Assembly (NCBI GenBank): GCA_038325105.1
Contig: JBBQIR010000001.1
Coordinates: 1-64,000, forward strand
Source of the DNA: WSXY01 sp038325105
GTDB taxonomy: Bacteria > Actinomycetota > Coriobacteriia > Anaerosomatales > Anaerosomataceae
Length of the DNA stretch: 64,000 bases
Direction: 5' to 3'
The notes beneath the pieces were generated by a model. The model was not told the origin of the DNA. It saw only the letters and a program-made list of their open reading frames with translations, and did no database searches. Numbering within the stretch: position 1 is the stretch's first letter; each line of letters begins with the position of its first letter. The translations under genes were made by a program, and so were the position numbers. Positions 24,844 through 33,535 of the stretch are shown piece by piece.

Positions 24844-26112
24844 GTGGACGAGTCACGCTTCGAAGCGGCCGAGGCTGCGTACAGCACAGGTGACTGGCGG
24901 ACTGCGGCGCGGGAGTATCTCGGCGCGGCTGGTGGCGGCGGAGCCGGCGCGGGCGAGGCCTTTCACATGGCTGGCAACGCCCTCATGCGACTCAAGCGGT
25001 TCGACGACGCGGCGCAAGTCTACACGCGCGCCCTGGATGATGCGGACTACGGTAATCTCGGAGCGCTGAACGCGAACCGCGGCGCCGCGTTCTCAGCTGC
25101 GGGCGAGCGCGAGCGCGCCGTTTCGTCCTACGAAGCGGCACTCGAGGACCCGGCGTATGACTCCCGGTTCAAGGCCCTACAGGGTCTTGGTGGTGCGCTG
25201 TTCGATCTGGGTCGGATCGAAGATGCCGGTGACGCGTACCGGCGCGCCGCCCTCGATGACGCTAACCCCCAGCCAGGTAAGGCACTCAACAACCTCGGCA
25301 TGTGCTTCGTGGCGCTCGGCAGGCCTGCGGATGCGGTCGAGGCATACCGCGCGGCGGTCGCGCTCGATGACTACCCGGGTCGCGGAAAAGCTGCCGCGAA
25401 CCTCGGTCTGGCGTATATGTCGCTCGGTCTCAGCGAAGAGGCGATTCGCGCGTTCGAGCGTGCCATGAAGGAGTTCGGCTACGAGTTGACTGACGGTGCG
25501 GCAGCTGCGTACGAAGCCGCGCAGGAGGCCCTGGGAAGCCGCCAGGTCGTTGACGGCTGGAGTACCGGGGAAATGCCGCCAGCGTTCAAGTTCGAAGAGG
25601 ATGAGACCGAGGACGGTCCGGAGAGTGCGTTCTTCACAAGGACCGACACCGAGATGAAGGTCGTGGATCGCGAGAACCGCCGTGCGGAGCGAGTCGAGCG
25701 TAACTCTAAAAAGAACGTATGGGTCACGGTCAGTGTGTGGGTCACGGTTGCCGCCGTCATCATCGGCCTCGTCGCATTTGCCTGGCTGAGCGGTTTCGGC
25801 TACCCGACGCAGGAGATGTCCGTAAAGGGGCTTCTGAGCGCGCATCGGGCGGGGGAGACAGTCGAGTCGTACTGGGTCGCTGTCCCGTCGGCGGACGTCG
25901 CCAAGGAAATGAGCAACTTGCCGCCGGAGTTCGCGGCGGATCCCGTAATCGAGAACGTAGTCCGCTCTGCGAAGACGTCGACCGTCGACGTGACGATCGT
26001 TCTGGATAAGGGCGCACCGCTGACGTACAAGGTGTCGCTTCTGCGCGAGGGCGTCGGTTGGAAGGTCAACGGGATTACGAACGATTGGCGTTCCACAGGC
26101 GGCGGTTCGTAG
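24844..26112 (+). CDS. TPR-repeat membrane protein with extracytoplasmic C-terminal domain
   Basis: A 422-residue protein. About five tetratricopeptide repeats span residues 1-225 (for example ALNNLGMCFVALGRPADAVE and AAANLGLAYMSLGLSEEAIR). A charged linker follows (about 225-285), then one membrane helix near 290-312 (VSVWVTVAAVIIGLVAFAWL), then an exported domain of about 110 residues. The last part, with a shape like VTIVLDKGAPLTYKVSL and GWKVNGI, resembles DUF4878/lumazine-like lipocalin folds only loosely. It is probably a scaffold linking cytoplasmic partners to the cell surface. GTG 24844 follows CAGGAGG. Confidence 0.72.
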   Translation: MDESRFEAAEAAYSTGDWRTAAREYLGAAGGGGAGAGEAFHMAGNALMRLKRFDDAAQVYTRALDDADYGNLGALNANRGAAFSAAGERERAVSSYEAALEDPAYDSRFKALQGLGGALFDLGRIEDAGDAYRRAALDDANPQPGKALNNLGMCFVALGRPADAVEAYRAAVALDDYPGRGKAAANLGLAYMSLGLSEEAIRAFERAMKEFGYELTDGAAAAYEAAQEALGSRQVVDGWSTGEMPPAFKFEEDETEDGPESAFFTRTDTEMKVVDRENRRAERVERNSKKNVWVTVSVWVTVAAVIIGLVAFAWLSGFGYPTQEMSVKGLLSAHRAGETVESYWVAVPSADVAKEMSNLPPEFAADPVIENVVRSAKTSTVDVTIVLDKGAPLTYKVSLLREGVGWKVNGITNDWRSTGGGS

Positions 26113-26131
26113 CGTTTTCGCAGGGATTTCA

Positions 26132-26161
26132 TTGCGGGCGACGAACGATTGTTGCTAACGT
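26132..26161 (+). promoter_or_regulatory. Promoter for ndk
   Basis: TTGCGG (26132-26137) and TAACGT (26156-26161) with an 18-nt spacer and a TGC extension before the -10. Predicted transcription start is near 26168, 29 nt before the GTG. Confidence 0.5.
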
Positions 26162-26196
26162 TACAAAGTCCGTTACCGCAATGGAGGAGATATCGC

Positions 26197-26598
26197 GTGA
26201 TTCAGAACACGTATGTGATGATCAAGCCCGATGCCGTCGCCCGTGGCCTTATCGGCCGCATCGTGGGTCGTATCGAGGCCGTGGGTCTCACGATCGAGCG
26301 CATGGAACTCAGTACTGTCACGGTCGAGCAGGCTGCCGCCAACTACGCGGAGCATGAGGGCAAGGGCTTCTACGCCGGCCTCGTTGGGTACATCACGTCG
26401 GGTCCCGTCGTGAAGTTCAAGATCACCGGCGAGGAAGCCGTTCCAGTGATGCGTAAGCTCATGGGCGCGACGAATCCCAAGGATGCCGCACCCGGCACCA
26501 TTCGTGGCGACTTCGGGCTGTCGCTCGACGCCAACATCATTCACGGATCGGACTCCCCTGAGAGCGCCGTCCGCGAACTCGCGATCTTCTTCGGATAG
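26197..26598 (+). CDS. ndk: Nucleoside diphosphate kinase
   Basis: A 133-residue enzyme that balances nucleoside triphosphate pools by phosphate transfer through an active-site His. TYVMIKPDAVARGLIGRI opens the fold and NIIHGSDSPESA carries the phospho-His (near residue 115). Length and both motifs are standard. GTG 26197 follows GGAGGAG. It lies just upstream of the soluble hydrogenase genes but is probably unrelated in function. Confidence 0.94.
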   Translation: MIQNTYVMIKPDAVARGLIGRIVGRIEAVGLTIERMELSTVTVEQAAANYAEHEGKGFYAGLVGYITSGPVVKFKITGEEAVPVMRKLMGATNPKDAAPGTIRGDFGLSLDANIIHGSDSPESAVRELAIFFG

Positions 26599-26646
26599 CC
26601 ACCGGCCCACCGCGTGCCGGCACGGCGGATGACCTGGGGGTTTCCG

Positions 26647-27669
26647 ATGTTCTTTCGCGTCATCGATAAAGCGAATCTTCCTGACCTTGTGAAGGGGCTC
26701 ACCACCGAGTACGAGGTGGTGGCTCCGGTCGCCAAGGGCGACACGTTCGTTTTCGCGCCCGTGACCGACCCTGGCGATATCAGGCTCGATTACGACACGA
26801 CGCTCCTGCCGCCGAAGAAGTACTTCTTCCCGCCGGAGGAGACGCTCATGCGATTCCGCGTGGCGGACAACGAAGTCCTCGACGATGATGTGTTCGCCGC
26901 GCCCCGGGTGCTGTTCGGTTTGCACCCGTGCGACATCAACGCGCTTCAGCTCATGGACAATGTGTTCAAGGGCCGCTACGAGGATCCCTACTACCTCCGT
27001 CGCCGCGAGCAGACGCTGCTTATCGGCGTGTCGTGCACACCGAGTGACACGTGCTTCTGTAATGTCTGGGAGACCAATGAGGTGCACTGGGGTTTCGACG
27101 TCTTCCTGACGGATCTCGGTGATCGCTACTTCGCGTCATGCCGGACCGTCAAGGGCGCTGAGATCCTCGACCGCTTCGTGGCAAACCGCCAGGTGGATGA
27201 CACCGACACCGCCGACTTCCAGCGCGTCGTGCATGCATTCAGAGACGCGTTCGACTCGACCGTAGACACCACGCAACTCCCGGTCCTGCTCGACGCGAAG
27301 TTCGATAGCCCGATCTGGGACGAGTTTGGCGACCGTTGCCTGTCGTGCGGGGCATGCTCGATGGTGTGCCCGACCTGTTACTGCTTCAACGTCGAGGACC
27401 GCCTCGAGCCGGATCAGAAGTCCGGCGTGCGGGTTCGCACGTGGGACTCGTGCCAGTTCAAGGAGTTCGCGGCAGTCGCGCACGGCCAGAACTTCCGCGA
27501 ATCGCGTGCGAGCAGGGTCAAGTACCGCTACTACCACAAACAGTGGGGCTACCTGAGTAAGTTCGAGCGCGTATTGTGCGTCGGCTGTGGTCGGTGCGCG
27601 CGCGCCTGCCCCGCAGGTATCAATCCGGTGAACGTTATAGCCGCGCTACAGACGGGGGAGGTTCGATGA
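26647..27669 (+). CDS. hydB: Group 3b-type hydrogenase beta subunit (Fe-S)
   Basis: A 340-residue iron-sulfur protein of the sulfhydrogenase beta / anaerobic sulfite reductase A family. Two [4Fe-4S] motifs, CLSCGACSMVCPTC (about 232-245) and CVGCGRCARACPAG (about 312-325), relay electrons between the flavin subunit and the hydrogenase core. The LFGLHPCDINALQLMD segment (near 100) is characteristic of the family. ATG 26647 gives the usual MFFRV start. It is the first of four overlapping genes, beta-gamma-delta-alpha, the order known for cytoplasmic NAD(P)-dependent hydrogenases. Confidence 0.9.
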   Translation: MFFRVIDKANLPDLVKGLTTEYEVVAPVAKGDTFVFAPVTDPGDIRLDYDTTLLPPKKYFFPPEETLMRFRVADNEVLDDDVFAAPRVLFGLHPCDINALQLMDNVFKGRYEDPYYLRRREQTLLIGVSCTPSDTCFCNVWETNEVHWGFDVFLTDLGDRYFASCRTVKGAEILDRFVANRQVDDTDTADFQRVVHAFRDAFDSTVDTTQLPVLLDAKFDSPIWDEFGDRCLSCGACSMVCPTCYCFNVEDRLEPDQKSGVRVRTWDSCQFKEFAAVAHGQNFRESRASRVKYRYYHKQWGYLSKFERVLCVGCGRCARACPAGINPVNVIAALQTGEVR

Positions 27670-28529
27670 CTGCCGCCCAGGAATCCAGAACGCGCGACAT
27701 CGAGGCGAACCCGTACCGTCCGTGGCCGGCCCGTATCACGTCGATTACGGATCTGACCGACAAGGAGAAGCTGTTCGAACTCCGCATCATTGATGAGGAT
27801 GTTCGCGAAGCGTTCCAGTTCGAATCCGGTCAGTTCATCGAACTCAGCATCTTCGGCGTTGGGGAAGCTCCGGTTTCGATCTCCTCGGCACCGAGCAAAC
27901 AGGGCTTCATCGAACTGTGCATCCGGGAAGCCGGTGACGTGACTGGCGCGATGCACCGCAAGAAGTGCGGTGATGTCGTCGGTCTTCGCGGACCGTACGG
28001 TCGGGGCTTTCCGTTCACCGAGATGAAGGGTCACGACGTGCTGCTCGTTGCCGGCGGACTCGGCATCGCACCGCTCAAGTCACTCATCAATCACATTCAC
28101 GACGACCGGCACGAGTTCGGGAAGGTCACTATCCTGTACGGCGCCAAAAGCCCCGCCGAGGTGCTCTTCCGCTACCAGTTCGATATGTGGCAGCACCGCG
28201 ACGACTTCGACCTGATTCTCACGGTGGATCAGCCGGACGAGACGTGGACCGGCGAGACGGGACTCGTGACGAGGCTCTTCGACAAGATAGACGTCGATCC
28301 CGCTATCACCTACGGCGCCATTTGCGGTCCGCCCGTGATGTACAAGTACGTCATCGAGGAGATGCGCAAGAAGGACATGGACGTCGACAGGATCTATGTC
28401 TCGTTCGAGCGTCGCATGAAGTGCGGCATCGGCAAATGCGGGCACTGCGGTGTCGGCCACCAGTACACGTGCATCGACGGCCCGGTATTCAACTACTGGG
28501 AAGCCATGAACCTGCAGGGGGCGATTTAG
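27666..28529 (+). CDS. hydG: Group 3b-type hydrogenase gamma subunit (FAD, NAD(P)-binding)
   Basis: A 287-residue flavoprotein of the ferredoxin-reductase fold. The FAD region covers about 15-105 (SISSAPSKQGFIELCIR, GLRGPYGRGFP), the NAD(P) region about 110-240 (VAGGLGIAPLKSLI, ICGPPVMYKYV), and the C-terminal [2Fe-2S] motif is CGIGKCGHCGVGHQYTC. It exchanges electrons between NAD(P)H and the Fe-S chain of the hydrogenase. Start and previous stop overlap (ATGA). Confidence 0.9.
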   Translation: MTAAQESRTRDIEANPYRPWPARITSITDLTDKEKLFELRIIDEDVREAFQFESGQFIELSIFGVGEAPVSISSAPSKQGFIELCIREAGDVTGAMHRKKCGDVVGLRGPYGRGFPFTEMKGHDVLLVAGGLGIAPLKSLINHIHDDRHEFGKVTILYGAKSPAEVLFRYQFDMWQHRDDFDLILTVDQPDETWTGETGLVTRLFDKIDVDPAITYGAICGPPVMYKYVIEEMRKKDMDVDRIYVSFERRMKCGIGKCGHCGVGHQYTCIDGPVFNYWEAMNLQGAI

Positions 28530-29273
28530 ATGGCGCCCCGCGTAGCGATCATCGGCCTGGCAAGTGATTTCGGCTGCCAGGTTCAGATGACCAACATGGA
28601 AGATCACCTTCTCGACGTCTTGGGACTCATGGACGTCGTGTACTGGCAGCTGACCTCAAGCGGTCACTTGCCCGAGGAGTACGACATCGCGGTTATCGAA
28701 GGTGCTGTGACGACGGTCGAGCACGTCGCGCTCCTCGAGCGCGTTCGCGCGACTGCCGGTGTCGTAATCGCTCTCGGTACGTGCGCCGTGACGGGCGGTA
28801 TCCCCGCACTCGCGACGGTTGGTGACCTCAACGCCCGTTACTCGGTGGTGTATGGCGATGGCGTCGCGGTCGCACGCGGCCGACGCAAGCCCGCGCCGGT
28901 TTCGTCGATTATCGCAGTCGACTACCGCGTTCCCGGCTGTCCGATCGATCCTGCCGAGTTCGTCACGGTGCTTTCCCGAGCGCTGATGGGTCTCAAGGAC
29001 GCAACGCAAGACGATCCGATGTGTGCGATGTGTAAGACCGAGGAGAACATCTGCTTCCTGGACCAGGGGATGTCGTGTCTCGGTCTCGTCACGCGGACCG
29101 GTTGCGGCGCCAAGTGCGTCTCGCTTGGCCGACCGTGCATGGCGTGCCGGGGCATCTCGCCCGAAGCGAATCTGCCTGCGGCGCGCAAGGTATACGCGGA
29201 CAAAGGGCTCGACCCCAACGAACTCGACCGCCTGTTCGATCTCTACAACGCAGCCCGGGAGGCCGTTTCATGA
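28530..29273 (+). CDS. hydD: Group 3b-type hydrogenase small (delta) subunit
   Basis: A 247-residue cytoplasmic small subunit without a signal peptide. GTCAVTGGIPAL and VPGCPIDPAEF carry proximal-cluster cysteines, and CAMCKTEENICF, GCGAKC and CMACRG carry the other clusters. The usual N-terminal CxxC ligand pair is changed: the sequence ASDFGCQ has Asp13 where the first Cys is expected. An Asp ligand to an Fe-S cluster is known in the F420-reducing hydrogenase small subunit FrhG, so the change may be functional. The start directly follows the gamma-subunit stop. Confidence 0.88.
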   Translation: MAPRVAIIGLASDFGCQVQMTNMEDHLLDVLGLMDVVYWQLTSSGHLPEEYDIAVIEGAVTTVEHVALLERVRATAGVVIALGTCAVTGGIPALATVGDLNARYSVVYGDGVAVARGRRKPAPVSSIIAVDYRVPGCPIDPAEFVTVLSRALMGLKDATQDDPMCAMCKTEENICFLDQGMSCLGLVTRTGCGAKCVSLGRPCMACRGISPEANLPAARKVYADKGLDPNELDRLFDLYNAAREAVS

Positions 29274-30532
29274 GCACTATCACCGTCGAACACGTGGCCC
29301 GCATCGAGGGACACGGCACGATAACCGTCGAGATGGAATCCGGCGTCGTCAGTGACGTGCGCATGGATATCGTCGAAGCTGCCCGGTTCTTCGAGTCGCT
29401 CGTTGTTGGGCGGCGCTTCGATGAAGTCTCTCTGATCACGAGCCGCATTTGCGGCATCTGCTCGCCGAACCATGCGCTGACCTCGCTCAAGGCCATCGAG
29501 AGCGCGCTTGGCATCGATGTGTCGGAGCGCACGATTCTCATGCGGAAGCTGCTGGTATATGGCTCCTACCTGCAGAACCACGCCACACACCTCTACGTGT
29601 TCGCGGCGCCTGATTTTGTCGGCCTACCGAGCGTGTTCCCGCTTGCGAAGACGCATCCTGCAGTAGTGGAGCGCGCGCTTCGGGTGAAGAAGACCGGCAA
29701 CGAGCTCACGACGCTTATCGGCGGACGGCCGGTCCATCCGGTGACTGCGGTTGTGGGCGGCTTCACATCCGAGCCGGTCGCAGCCGATCTCGTGGCGATG
29801 AAGCGCCGGCTCGAGGGTATCGTCGAGGACACGGTGGCGACAGCAGAGCTCTTCCAGTCGTTCGAGGTCCCCGAGTTCGCTACATCCGGCGAGATGCTGG
29901 CCATGGCCGCATCTGATGACTACGCGATTTATACGGGTGACGTGGCAGCGTTCCAAGCCGGATGGAGCCGCCCGGCGGCGGAGTACCGGGACTTCATCTC
30001 GGAGGCTGTGGTCGGCCACAGCAATGCAAAGCACAGCACCGTTGACGGTCGGACGTTCATGGTCGGCTCGTTGCCCAGGATCAACCTGTCTTCGCAGCAC
30101 CTGATGCCGCGCGCCACAGATACCCTCAAGTCGCTCGGTCTGGTGGTACCGTCGCTCAACACATTCCACAACAACGTCTGCCAGGCGGTCGAACTCGTTG
30201 ACGCGGCCGAGCGTTGCGTCGCGTACATCGACGAATTGCTGGCGATGCGCGGTTCATCGAGGCCGGAGCCGTTCGCGATCCGCTCGGGCTCTGGCGCGGC
30301 GGCTACCGAGGCGCCTCGCGGAACGCTCTACCACGCATATGGCATCGACGACGACGGCATCATCGTCCGCGGTGACATCATCACGCCGACCGCTCAAAAT
30401 CTTGGCAACCTCGAAGCAGACATGCGCGCGTTCGCGCCGACCATCGCCGACCTGCCCCGTGAGGAGTTCATTCTCGGGATGGAGAAGTTGGTCCGCGCGT
30501 ACGACCCATGTCTGTCATGCTCCGTGCATTAG
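29270..30532 (+). CDS. hydA: Group 3b-type [NiFe] hydrogenase large (alpha) subunit, no C-terminal tail
   Basis: A 420-residue catalytic subunit. Nickel-binding motifs are RICGICSPNH (near residue 61) and the terminal DPCLSCSVH. The stop codon directly follows the final His, so there is no C-terminal extension for a maturation protease to remove. Most large subunits carry such a tail; sensor-type group 2 enzymes and CooH-type subunits are known exceptions. Unlike the other hydrogenase in the window, both cysteines of the last motif are ordinary Cys codons. Start and previous stop overlap (ATGA). With the beta and gamma subunits it should couple H2 to NAD(P)H in the cytoplasm. Confidence 0.9.
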   Translation: MSTITVEHVARIEGHGTITVEMESGVVSDVRMDIVEAARFFESLVVGRRFDEVSLITSRICGICSPNHALTSLKAIESALGIDVSERTILMRKLLVYGSYLQNHATHLYVFAAPDFVGLPSVFPLAKTHPAVVERALRVKKTGNELTTLIGGRPVHPVTAVVGGFTSEPVAADLVAMKRRLEGIVEDTVATAELFQSFEVPEFATSGEMLAMAASDDYAIYTGDVAAFQAGWSRPAAEYRDFISEAVVGHSNAKHSTVDGRTFMVGSLPRINLSSQHLMPRATDTLKSLGLVVPSLNTFHNNVCQAVELVDAAERCVAYIDELLAMRGSSRPEPFAIRSGSGAAATEAPRGTLYHAYGIDDDGIIVRGDIITPTAQNLGNLEADMRAFAPTIADLPREEFILGMEKLVRAYDPCLSCSVH

Positions 30533-30570
30533 CCGTTCGCGAGTGAATTGCCACCGTCTGCGCCGGGGAT

Positions 30571-30600
30571 GCCAGGCGGCAAAGGGTTGCCGGGGGTGGC
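30571..30600 (+). other. Nested hairpin between soluble hydrogenase and rnf genes
   Basis: CGGCAA (30577-30582) pairs with TTGCCG (30587-30592) around an AGGG loop, and GCCA (30571-30574) pairs with TGGC (30597-30600) outside it. There is no U-run. It may be a weak terminator or the leader structure of the rnf operon. I see no match to a riboswitch class. Confidence 0.4.
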
Positions 30601-30652
30601 GTCGAATCCTGGTATCTCATACGCTGCGAGGAGTCAACGGAGGGGTGAGCGC

Positions 30653-31951
30653 TTGAGCAAGGCCGCCTTCAAGGGTGGTGTCCATCCACCCGAACGCAAG
30701 GAAGCGACGTCGTCATCGGCGACGCAGTGGGCGCAGATTCCCGAGAGACTCGTTGTCCCAATGAGCCAGCATCTCGGGGCTCCGTGCCTGCCGGTTGTCG
30801 AGGTGGGCGATGAGGTGAAGCGGGGTCAGCTGATCGGGAACGTGGAAGCAATGGTCAGCGCGCCGGTTCACAGCCCTGTCGACGGCGAAGTCGCCGCGAT
30901 CGGACCGTGGTTGACGGCAGGGGGCACGCGGGTCACGTGCGTGACAATCGCACCCGCAGCCGAGCAGGACCTCGACTCGTTCGTGCCGGTCGCGGGGGAC
31001 GGCGTCCGGGCGCTCGTGCGTGCTGCCGGCATCGTCGGGATGGGCGGAGCGACGTTCCCGTCGGTCGTGAAGTTGACGCCTCCCAAAGACCTCGACGTCA
31101 CCACCGTGATTCTCAACGGATGCGAGTGTGAGCCGTTCCTCACCTGTGACCACCGAATGATGCTTGAGGCGCCAGAGCGAATCGTGGCCGGTGCTCGCAT
31201 CATCGCCGAGACCATCGGCGCCAAGCGCGTCGTCATCGGCATCGAAGCCAACAAGCCGGATGCCGTCGAGGCGATGCGTGCAGCCGCGGGCGACGGGATC
31301 GAGGTGCTCTCACTCGTTACCCGGTACCCGCAGGGTGCGGAGAAGCAACTCATTTGGGCGCTCCTGCGCAAAGAGGTTCCGCACGGCAAGTTGCCCGCGG
31401 CTGCCGGCGCGCTCGTTCACAACGTGGCGACGGCCGCAGCAATCGCGGATGCAGTCGAACTTCACAAACCACTTACGGAGCGGGTTGTCACCGTCACGGG
31501 CCACGTTGCCCGACCCGGCAACTACCGCGTACTGCTCGGCACCCTTGTGGGCGACCTGCTGGAGATGGCGGGTGGCATCGTCGGTGAGCCAGGCCGCGTC
31601 ATTGCGGGCGGTCCGATGACCGGACCGGCCCTGTCCGATCTCAACGTGCCGATCACGAAGGGTACGTCCGGCATCGTTGTGCTGAGCGCCGAGGAGTCCG
31701 CGCCGCTCGTTGATGGCGATCAGGCATGTATCCGGTGCGGCCGGTGTTCGGAGGGCTGCCCGATGTTGCTGCAGCCGTTCCAGATTGCCACACAGGCGAA
31801 TCGTCGCGACTGGACAGCAACCGAGCCGCTTCACCCGGCTGACTGTATCGAATGTGGCGTGTGTTCGTACGTATGTCCGACCAAGCGGCCGCTCCTCCAG
31901 TTGATTCGACTGGCGAAGGCCACCGTCATGGCGAAGGGGGCGAAGCTGTGA
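30653..31951 (+). CDS. rnfC: Rnf complex subunit RnfC
   Basis: A 432-residue peripheral subunit of the ferredoxin:NAD+ oxidoreductase ion pump. FKGGVHPPERK is the family N-terminus. The biotinyl-lipoyl-like region, the GMGGATFPSVVKL nucleotide/FMN segment and NGCECEPFLTCDHRMM follow. Two C-terminal [4Fe-4S] motifs are CIRCGRCSEGCP and CIECGVCSYVCP. It is the NADH-reactive, cytoplasmic-side subunit. The start is a TTG at 30653, chosen because GGAGGGG ends seven bases before it and the family N-terminus begins there. It opens the rnfCDGEAB operon. Confidence 0.93.
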   Translation: MSKAAFKGGVHPPERKEATSSSATQWAQIPERLVVPMSQHLGAPCLPVVEVGDEVKRGQLIGNVEAMVSAPVHSPVDGEVAAIGPWLTAGGTRVTCVTIAPAAEQDLDSFVPVAGDGVRALVRAAGIVGMGGATFPSVVKLTPPKDLDVTTVILNGCECEPFLTCDHRMMLEAPERIVAGARIIAETIGAKRVVIGIEANKPDAVEAMRAAAGDGIEVLSLVTRYPQGAEKQLIWALLRKEVPHGKLPAAAGALVHNVATAAAIADAVELHKPLTERVVTVTGHVARPGNYRVLLGTLVGDLLEMAGGIVGEPGRVIAGGPMTGPALSDLNVPITKGTSGIVVLSAEESAPLVDGDQACIRCGRCSEGCPMLLQPFQIATQANRRDWTATEPLHPADCIECGVCSYVCPTKRPLLQLIRLAKATVMAKGAKL

Positions 31952-32958
31952 TCGAAGCGCGTTCGAAGAACGACTTGCTTATTGTCGCCTCGTCGCCCCA
32001 TATCGCCAGTGCGGCGACGTGCTCGAGCATCATGCTGTGGGTAGTCGGCGCGCTCGCGCCGGCTGCGATATGGGCCATGATCAGTATGGGCTGGCCTGCA
32101 GTTCAGGTATTTGCTCTGTGCATAGGCTCCTCGTTGCTGACCGAGTTCGCATGGAATGCGCTTGCGAAAAAGCCTCAGACCTTGCTCGACGGAAGTGCGC
32201 TGGTCACCGGCGTCCTTCTCGCGATGTGCATGCCGCCGATGCTTCCGTGGTGGATGGCGGTCTTCGCCGGCGTGATTGCGATCGCGCTCGGAAAGATGAT
32301 TTTCGGTGGTCTCGGTTGGAACCTTTTCAACCCCGCGCTTGTCGGTCGTGCGTTCGTATTGATGTCCTGGGCAGGCGTGCTGTCCAAGCTGCCGAACAAG
32401 GGTTGGTTCGCGACTCTTGACCTGCCGGCGAAAGGCGGGCTTGACGCGATCAGCGGAGCGACGCGACTCGCCGTGGCAGCGGCCGACCGTGCCGCCAGTG
32501 GCGGCTACGGGTTCAGTCTCGCCCAGCAGTATCAGCCGCTCCTCTGGCGCAACCTCGAGGGTTCGCTTGGAGAGGTTTCGGCCGCGCTTCTGATACTTGG
32601 CGGACTCGTGCTGCTGGCGAAGGGGATCATTGACTGGCGGATTCCTGTCGGCTACATCGGCACGGTCGCGGCGCTCTCCTGGGTGTTCGGGTCGGACCCG
32701 ATCTTCAACGTACTCGCCGGTGGCGTGCTCCTTGGCGCGTTCTTCATGGCGACAGACTACGTTTCATCGCCGATGACCAAGAACGGCAAGCTCATCTTCG
32801 GCATCGGCTGCGGCGTGTTCAACGCGGTCGGGCGTTTCTTCGGCCCGTCTCCGGAGTCAACGACCTTCGCGATCCTCTTCATGAACGGTCTGGCGCCGCT
32901 CATCGACAAGATGTTCACGCCTCGGACTTTCGGGTGGGTGAAGAACAATGAAGAGTAG
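31948..32958 (+). CDS. rnfD: Rnf complex subunit RnfD
   Basis: A 336-residue polytopic membrane subunit with about nine to ten helices. The SGATRL segment near residue 170 carries the Thr that binds FMN through a phosphoester bond in this family. SSPHIASAATCSSIMLWVVG and GLGWNLFNPALVGRAF are typical. The GTG start overlaps the rnfC stop (GTGA). Confidence 0.93.
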   Translation: MIEARSKNDLLIVASSPHIASAATCSSIMLWVVGALAPAAIWAMISMGWPAVQVFALCIGSSLLTEFAWNALAKKPQTLLDGSALVTGVLLAMCMPPMLPWWMAVFAGVIAIALGKMIFGGLGWNLFNPALVGRAFVLMSWAGVLSKLPNKGWFATLDLPAKGGLDAISGATRLAVAAADRAASGGYGFSLAQQYQPLLWRNLEGSLGEVSAALLILGGLVLLAKGIIDWRIPVGYIGTVAALSWVFGSDPIFNVLAGGVLLGAFFMATDYVSSPMTKNGKLIFGIGCGVFNAVGRFFGPSPESTTFAILFMNGLAPLIDKMFTPRTFGWVKNNEE

Positions 32959-33535
32959 CCCGCTCAGACTTATTCTCTCCGTCCTTGTGGTCTGCGTCGT
33001 TGCAGCCGCGGGACTTGCTGCGACCTACGCTGTCACCGCTCCGGAGATTGCCGCGCAGGAGAAGGCGGCAGAGGCGGATGCCCTGCGGGGCGTACTTCCG
33101 GATGCTGCGACGTTTGAGCCGGTAGACGATGCGGTGCTGATTGCGGCGCAGGAGCTCGCCGGTGACTCGAAGGTCGATGCGATCTTCAGGGCGCTCGATA
33201 CCTCGGGCAAACAAATCGGATGGGGTGTCAAAGTCGGGTCGCGAGGCTATGGCGGTTACATCAACCTGGTTTTGGGATTGGACAGGGATGGGAAAGTCTC
33301 GGGCGCTACAATTCTCACGATGAACGAGACGCCCGGACTTGGGACGCGGATTCAGACTGAGCCGTCGTTCCTCGAGCAGTATCTCGGACTTCCGGCTGGC
33401 TTCACCGAGAAGGACGTCAAGGCGCTCGACATGATCTCAGGTGCGACGAAGTCCTCGCGCGGAGTGAGGAACAGTGTGGTCGTGACGTCAATCGTGTTCG
33501 ACCAGGTCCTGAAGGACGCGGGGGAGGTGCGCTGA
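32948..33535 (+). CDS. rnfG: Rnf complex subunit RnfG (covalent FMN)
   Basis: A 195-residue subunit with one N-terminal membrane helix and an extracytoplasmic FMN-binding domain. MISGATKSSRGVRNSV near residue 165 is the SGAT motif whose Thr is flavinylated by ApbE; no apbE gene is in the window. GYGGYINLVLGLDRDGK is also conserved. The gene overlaps the end of rnfD by 11 nt. Confidence 0.92.
   Translation: MKSSPLRLILSVLVVCVVAAAGLAATYAVTAPEIAAQEKAAEADALRGVLPDAATFEPVDDAVLIAAQELAGDSKVDAIFRALDTSGKQIGWGVKVGSRGYGGYINLVLGLDRDGKVSGATILTMNETPGLGTRIQTEPSFLEQYLGLPAGFTEKDVKALDMISGATKSSRGVRNSVVVTSIVFDQVLKDAGEVR

Noticed and set aside
29075..29269. Upstream extension of the soluble hydrogenase large subunit
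   Set aside because: The frame is open upstream, but it overlaps the small-subunit gene; the ATG at 29270 with ATGA coupling gives the normal N-terminus.
30533..30652. Riboswitch in the rnf leader
   Set aside because: Only a nested hairpin is visible; no conserved core of c-di-GMP, fluoride, cobalamin, FMN or other classes was recognised.
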